Part shown: positions 29,801 to 30,470 of the stretch, piece by piece
Layout: every line of letters begins with the position of its first letter
Position numbering within the stretch: position 1 is the first letter of the stretch
IMG/VR virus record: IMGVR_UViG_3300030085_000899
Span: 1 to 30,470 of that record
From: a virus
Strand: one strand, 5' to 3'
Length of the DNA: 30,470 nt
Translations under genes and position numbers: made by a program
Notes under the pieces: model-generated
Told to the model about the DNA's origin: nothing
Databases searched by the model: none
What the model saw: the letters and a program-made list of their open reading frames with translations, nothing else

Positions 29801-30470
29801 CAGTGTTAGCAATAGCAACGAACTGACCTTGGAAGTAACCATGGTCAACCTTAGTTGTTACAGTGATCTCAGATGTAGATGCAGGAATGTCTGGTCTATT
29901 ACCATCTGAGTTATCAGTTAGAGTTAGACTTTCAATAACTCTACTATCAGATAGAGGTCCAACAATTCTGTTCTCTTGAATTCTAAAGTCGAATTCACCT
30001 GGGTCAACAATTGTAGGTTGATACTTTTCAAATGCTTTAGCAATCTTTCTGTAGAACAGACCTAGTTCTTCCTGATCTGCATATTCAAATACAGTCAGTT
30101 TGTGGTGAGAATAGTTAGGTGCTGCAAGTTTAGTAAAGTCATTTGGATCGTAGTAGACTTTACCAGTTCCTGCTGCTGTATCATACAGAGGAGATTCTGA
30201 TGTGGTTTGACCATCTTTGATGGTGAACTGCCAGAAGTAACAACCACCAGTTACGTTAAAAATAGCAGAGCGAGGGATCTCTCTTTCCGTTGTTGCAGGA
30301 TCAGGAACATAGAGAGGTCTGATTGTAGTTCTTCTTAGGTCATAACCTACGAGGGAAGAACCTCTAGGAATGATAGCACCACCCTCAGTGTTGTTAAACT
30401 TGTAGAGAACGTTATCTGGGTTAGAGATATCGAGGATGCTGTTATCAGTCCAAGCATTAGTTGCTTGATA
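14898..30470 (-). CDS. Giant repetitive virion (tail fibre-like) protein, 5' end outside the window
   Basis: The frame ends with TAA at 14900-14898. It is open without a stop from there to the right edge, 5,190 codons. An ATG at 29516 is internal: the 318 codons upstream are open and continue the same protein (for example RSTWGICGIWANGLKATGF directly before that Met). The mass in view is roughly 0.55 MDa. In order come a beta-helix-like region (FGNTSLHAIGFKGFAF, DKGGYITDI); 43-residue tandem repeats; a super-repeat of Cys-bearing helical-looking and beta modules; a region with VFDLPSAST and baseplate-like beta segments; fibre-like repeats (GINVPNSLLDRALVVDG); and a C-terminal domain ending QGWWLVEL. 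Such giant structural proteins are known in cyanophages and are thought to be host-contacting fibres. The exact virion location is inference. Confidence 0.93.
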   Translation of the reverse strand, partial: YQATNAWTDNSILDISNPDNVLYKFNNTEGGAIIPRGSSLVGYDLRRTTIRPLYVPDPATTEREIPRSAIFNVTGGCYFWQFTIKDGQTTSESPLYDTAAGTGKVYYDPNDFTKLAAPNYSHHKLTVFEYADQEELGLFYRKIAKAFEKYQPTIVDPGEFDFRIQENRIVGPLSDSRVIESLTLTDNSDGNRPDIPASTSEITVTTKVDHGYFQGQFVAIANTEIDDVLEGIFPIVSIDQNDPRKFTYQVPFVVSAIGSGLSNGETVTQPTLGANAQTLAEVDSVESASPYVFNVSIRSTWGICGIWANGLKATGFKSMVIAQYTGVSLQKDDRAFIRYDEYSNTWNRASLVDAFATVPYHTKGDSYWKDEWRNFHVRASEDAFIQNVSIFAVGFADHFLMESGGDMSITNSNSNFGNTSLHAIGFKGFAFNQDKGGYITDIIPPKQVIDSAVNTKRINYYTIDIQGSLQGTNNYTKLFLGSDDIILPTDRPAATIDGFRLGAKSNERLYVKLDPASGTDEFFSAELEPTGFVKYLAKGSILNPTGGVVNSVYADAANLIESNRRMIQEEVFGYILEKYPRLQNISYVNPGLNPAGNRYFDARNLILDNRQQIVNEAYDQMVETFGLSAIQGAGNDGKCKRDIGLIVDAVAEDLRDGGNANIIDATKRYFDGAGQPLSNGLVGEENPSIFAFNRAKDLCKKAIANLLDVKADIYDPDPNSIFFNGNTNKYPSLIAGKGYTGSAAEEAGLTTNGVTYDPAGIQDPAGRNKDARNRIVANREFILDAALAEVSVYHPDFYIPGDTQTNEQSRLADAFRLIRRNSSEIRDKALASIPLNHPDFYIPGDNQTDDGSRYADAYRLIQQNKDQIVDAGLAQIAIGHPDFWIPGDQQTDERSRYADGYRLIQQNRTEIVNTAYANMLALYPNYDGNNGNTFGPKCKRDIGIFIDAVSLDLFVGGNKYSRKFITKYFDATGQNWISGGLQGEETASIEAFNQARDLMGSAVSNQLSITDTTVTEGPAQYGGGGLDVPRTSTNACDDVQSAIDTLTNIITTQIAAGNLNGLPAETSYIAGPGETKCRRDIGYFVDAVSLDLFKRGNVYTWRFCAEYFENVSTQISDGLLGEEGPSKTAFAKAAEMMKQAITNKLYVMDLTITADNAPGSDYGQVTRQFTPHNVAYDPATGVCVFSIANHDLSVGDRIAIADNSITFTCAMDGNNTQHTVPGQSSTVTWGGKYIAIDAVTADTITCNVGASGPNVEFSPTNATYDPVTGLMEITIGAHTLSVGEGITLDDNSFTFTCALDNNQTQHTYPRPGTDPFAGRSIPITAVTGTTITVNVGTSSDTSAHTFVSATANAVNHLPQSAHTFVSAATNAITFAGNTENQFNAQDFLCSDVQAAIDNLNTIVQDVFTAGNLSSMPTEVNYGYGMGPGESKCARDIGYFIDAVSVDMFTAGNRHTKEFTRQYFTDATTPLSNGLVGEEAESVTAFNTAIAEMRKAVYNGLYYKDLTVTEGNANYSGAFTAVGTPTNATYDPATGVSTITIVGHGLSNGDQVKFKDNSFTFTCDMDGNVSQKTYPRQGDGNFDTAMVVSNVTADTFDVNVGTSLIVPFNVTAADYEPSTGDVELTIGNHSLVVGESIKLVDESLTFTCAKDNNQTQHSYPRTLIDQDTITTADYEPVTGVMTCTVPNHGWKNGDLVKFDNNSVTFTCALDNNQTQHSYPRAGTDPFAGKWIKIYDVTADRFRVQVGSSSDTSAHTFVSATTNGIKKKQDRVYDTAVPITAVTANTITINVGPVDSNRTFTPSGATYDPVTGLMEITLGANHGLDVGEGIVLKDNSFTFTCALDNNATQHTYPRPGTDPYAGKSISITAKTATTITVNVGTSSDTSAHTFVSAATDAVMYSPLSVHTFVSATAGAVRSGGNYPHTFVSAATDAVVEVTPTPVDRQDPAACSDVQSAIETLGLIATDAITNGNISGGIWNSPDNPGVFITGEAKCRRDIGHIVDAVAQDVWFGGNEYTIAATKEYFNGNSLILNGVDNEVGPSITAFKRAEDLMQRALNNQYYDRDLTITLDQIGDPTIVGDIECDAHDMVLENVDFIAEEAYLRMLAAYPTYTPSTGNTAQDCKDDVVSVLKEVMWDVKFGGNSKTYDAAKIYVTNYDYRDGTTVETFIDAERDEAAKVFLEAKNIAMQVIKNETVTTDAANTLTQKIDNTIVEDWDAGELLPRCGSAVAAVDTLMGIIIQAIGNDGGVGTLTATRTTGAPADPAYDTAVNVTAVTTNTITFNVGTSTHVYPHTFVKALPGAIVSGGDYDHRFVSAAANSVNVLNGAQITPTNATYDATTGLMTLYFGTAHGLSTGAQVSLDDNSIVFKCAMDNYTASKSYPRAGIDPYAGQNIAISNITTHSFAINVGTSPLVEHNVSTATYDPASGDVVVTTSAAHGLSAGRSIKIKTESLTFTCTKDQNVTTHSYPRAARAYQPSAYADGNCSDVLATVNSLIDIVCDALNAGNLDNLPPLSNGLWDCANVRATIETLFDILTDAIGGGTLAGLPPINTGDFTINNEASKCFRDVSYIVDAVVNDLRLGGNLNSIQAGEAYYVGNSLTYIDGERTETTDAWKYVGQLATAAMRNFDVVGYNCSTTANSALIDVNDTRGIVIGMSVVEYLNPRGASDPNTPAYVDGVLQSYAVPTYTNIPEGAFVKRIVSNSVIEIGVENSRLDNGLTVNAQQTSSSVDLHFEYAKGVWADTLPTTVTVGPASAQPDVIADTLTSPTYRECSGTADAIETLIGVITTIIDSGLGSVVRQEQTVDTTQLASRATVFTVDTTGTGPSNPHNFETGTPVRLVPRPRFDPVTGKYVDVDKRLVRLPNGFETNRTYYVIAPGRSTLAGGEDYSGTNFFNGVDQTKLMLATSKENACAGIYIYASETDAIDQDVEIDLYQFVLDDKYDLHTYKSVTATATEIQTEVAHVFDLPSASTTPQRVFIRTIEGGVLPLVGSGQANNSTIAVTDPNDANFGRINPRTEFYARYVSPKKITLHLTHANAIANANPVTFQVTSNEFQVFANKRRSPFKFDPAFTDAVSTTGKWYIQCKDEVTGQSDAVKKESIFWRINQTDYADRPRSTDMWYERLDDTREADERTYKIRFVIPKYLENARDPINGFVLKTRTDDTRKLVPQKIVLKPVTGTVYGARFENPAQIGERIGFTTQDFIDNSLDVDKQYDPYLAVDKRAYAKFSSGIQATIQSGRYVEDTLDASIKYLELTVYDHTINTTDFSGLSNEILTTVKITAPQGGAFVANKTQNGQFDANAATFAGNSSGNCNIHGYFNVGGDHYLIIKAIRGGVLEYSEYVNTRFTQGNVFADMLEDQDMGKSLPLKTLIKKNYPEYFYKQNGANVYTITPGDRIQDDAGVEYYVDSVEDAGVVEDTFYIFGYETLQRRIAGQQDGIYYITALRGNVSPFPTGAGVTNNFKKFKFSQPVSKLYPLNFRNDPLWFKNSGTTQAEKDYYANLIDPPQTFSAADNYVHGLVTVNDFKNSVTRELVEDLLNNPAFILNTYTGDNQIKAQDGNATSGSEDRRIPIAGDSTVLSDQKYYIELRRPSIARAGNHTFEYLGFGPGNYSTGLPARQEVVLTPEEDFYAQSKKQDAGIVFYTGINSQGDLYIGNRRINAITGEETFIDAAVLADDGDEDDVIGGLVTTFDTPVTFNQNITVVGGDGSLPNTFESPVIIAVQDGDFKQVKDALIVRSIVESTENKLGVIEQDERLDRTAFVPPTAGDITLSKNKVKSAVFEITPIRYPRARGYKFFTHAIGAFGSNMTPNNTPLYSAGGTRLDTLQLTDFGGVLPSAGDILFKGEATNLTGSVAWIFADGYTQVGNNSIKQVIFDGTNIAKIIWEQSGVGVLNSALGITNTSQIRLVDFYNNAAVSGTWNIVSPQGDVFSESNNYVHIQLVDSVSAITYNWTDIINGASAGVEPKIEFSNSVWKELGVIGAEALRTETTNIGDFKLGINTVARAPHDALENAWTSIETTPRANLDVVGTTFISGRTTADFLDHTNFADRDKTAQDNALLVGGDSAAPNDEAVLRVATTNGGRVGINVPNSLLDRALVVDGTSRFTDDARFEHDIEVNGDDGTTAEIRTSQTSGTFNLVTDTTFEGRLNLAANVEDIRVGNERTGDTFFRLGNASDHSNIFLGDIGDDAANISKIQLGGAYNNNSSNSYTLVGTKQFSVAGDVLIGANKIIGGNEADPTQVVTLRSEAGVVNFFTTQTQTLNFATNASLLKIGGQGGSTTVRNNFIVDANARFNADIKLCGGLASYSFEGNRAQLGTDDFAHASGELGNNTFNSNIDLVNVLRITVADFNNPTVQNIADGYNRIDTGGSATWGDAVFQQSKTGAGAEGADLPAITGDEFYVPLKYKPTPYFQAGDYVLIDTVITGSGATEQYPELVRITEDGLQGAESAPYYIKVKRHPLGSFTKYKLQQLSPAKDYLETHPDTTNIWKANISFDATWTTQAIDATGPVDNFYLSQFGGQLKVGDYVIVDREDTNNDGDFNQGEFVRVGTALDEVAKKLIVTSGCDTATEKDVFVVDSVTGDIIIGDETIQDSVLNIYGSINLSGGCGATPIVNNIFDVDQDTSDDSKLTLTNRDFTTFEVNTCNGNTELGNEWGWVWAQSVYGSTAVAHPVTDDVFVYTYAPEATQANGPSTTTTINHSDGQTQGNGNEAFTVGSISGFQKGDLVAIIEGTTKAEIIRVTADPYIDTAGNNGPQLPYSINAQYPSGGRAQESTTAQTFTAGAVVVKILKDSRTTKLLEALPATGRTQAPSPNTSPDRIILKLVNGNLVAQKLDYDQIIRIGSEFFLPDSIDGNVDASFGVKMPKSIRSSLDNNQPEANIARYFGGGKLTIHDDLNVVSGNMRMYGTDSKTLIFAVANDDGHPGDGAILDPITGRAGLYLKGRADIHGNLRVKYDSCQENGVCTDEVVFEVDKNDGSVDMGGSFYHKGQILETQSATTSIFHIDNIGSAGSTLAAGPRDFQMYQDGSIDAFGISRYFNANGGRRWTYLEQSSTGFGQVVANPLQSNGNYLINTSSSGNMIVYLPSASDGAQTGDMIRFIDISGNLNYNANFILRAKKDGTSATPIQGDSTGTKANVGSSAPNVTAWDSGEMIVQTRNAAFGLVFVGGTDAQGDPNANQIPTDLQGWWLVEL
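22530..27370 (-). repeat. Super-repeat of Cys-bearing modules (D-B-C) in the giant protein
   Basis: Three module types recur in order. Type D is a helix-like CSDVQSAIxTLxxII segment (near 27370, 26310, 24640, 23800, 23030, 22915, 22160). Type B begins KC-RDIG-x-VDAV-xx-D-xxx-GN. Type C is a beta-like ATYDPVTG...FTFTCALDN...YPR module. Order within the main stretch is D, B, several C, then D again, repeated at least three times. Copies have diverged but keep one Cys each. Confidence 0.8.
23040..26960 (-). repeat. Eight copies of the FTFTCALDN beta module (type C)
   Basis: The core FTFTCA-x-D-N/G is encoded near 26840, 26585, 25785, 25530, 25355, 24955, 23370 and 23105. Each copy has an upstream AxYDPVTG segment and a short turn. 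Most then continue YPRPGTDPFAG, ITAVT-x-x-x-ITVNVGTSS and HTFVSA. The copies near 25530 and 23105 are shortened after YPR. Two pairs of copies share long identical DNA: 26 bases (25321-25346 and 25498-25523) and 32 bases (25027-25058 and 26650-26681). Confidence 0.85.
27705..28091 (-). repeat. Three 43-residue (129-base) tandem repeats in the giant protein
   Basis: Each unit starts HPDFYIPGD or HPDFWIPGD, then QT-x-x-x-SR-x-AD-x-x-RLI-x-x-N, then a helical I-x-x-x-A segment, and is exactly 43 residues long. Units occupy 28091-27963, 27962-27834 and 27833-27705 on the minus strand. Weaker copies of the LI-xx-NR-xx-I segment flank the array. Confidence 0.9.

Overview
The window looks like part of a T4-type myovirus genome of marine cyanobacteria (a Synechococcus/Prochlorococcus cyanophage, Kyanoviridae-like). 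The evidence is AT-leaning DNA, dense one-strand coding with start/stop overlaps, a giant repetitive tail-fibre-type gene followed by three collar-domain fibre genes and a tail-assembly-chaperone-like gene, a DUF4385 protein, a D12-class adenine methyltransferase, and many very small proteins. The host assignment is inference. Every convincing gene is on the minus strand, so transcription runs from position 30470 to 1. No stretch over 300 bases lacks a gene, and I saw no tRNA, rRNA, CRISPR array or insertion sequence.

Positions 30470 to 5505 hold the structural block. A giant gene enters from the right edge and stays open without a stop for 5,190 codons before ending at 14898. It carries a fibre-like N-proximal part, then nested repeats (43-residue tandem repeats, Cys-containing helical-looking modules and beta-type modules arranged as a larger super-repeat), then fibre-like modules. 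Three tail-collar/adhesin-type proteins follow (971, 461 and 1274 aa). They share a P-x-G-W/Y-x-x-CDG collar core, HxH motifs and an IIK/LIK-type C-terminus. The 1274-aa protein is glycine rich and carries an insertion inside its collar domain. A 295-aa protein with a tail-assembly-chaperone-like region and a 113-aa unknown close the block. These genes probably build the host-recognition apparatus.

Positions 5457 to 1 hold compact accessory genes in overlapping strings. They include a DUF4385 protein, several 50-120 aa unknowns, and a candidate restriction-like nuclease that overlaps a Dam-like adenine methyltransferase. The genes below position 2000 are very small and are broken into short units by promoter-like sequences. 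One of these is a near-perfect sigma70 promoter (TTGACA, 17 bp, TATACT) driving two tandem paralogous small genes and a third that runs off the left edge. Two or three others share a -10-like element at exactly the same distance from the start codon. Two small genes (52 and 49 aa), one 38-codon partial gene and the 5' extension of the giant gene were recovered by direct reading.
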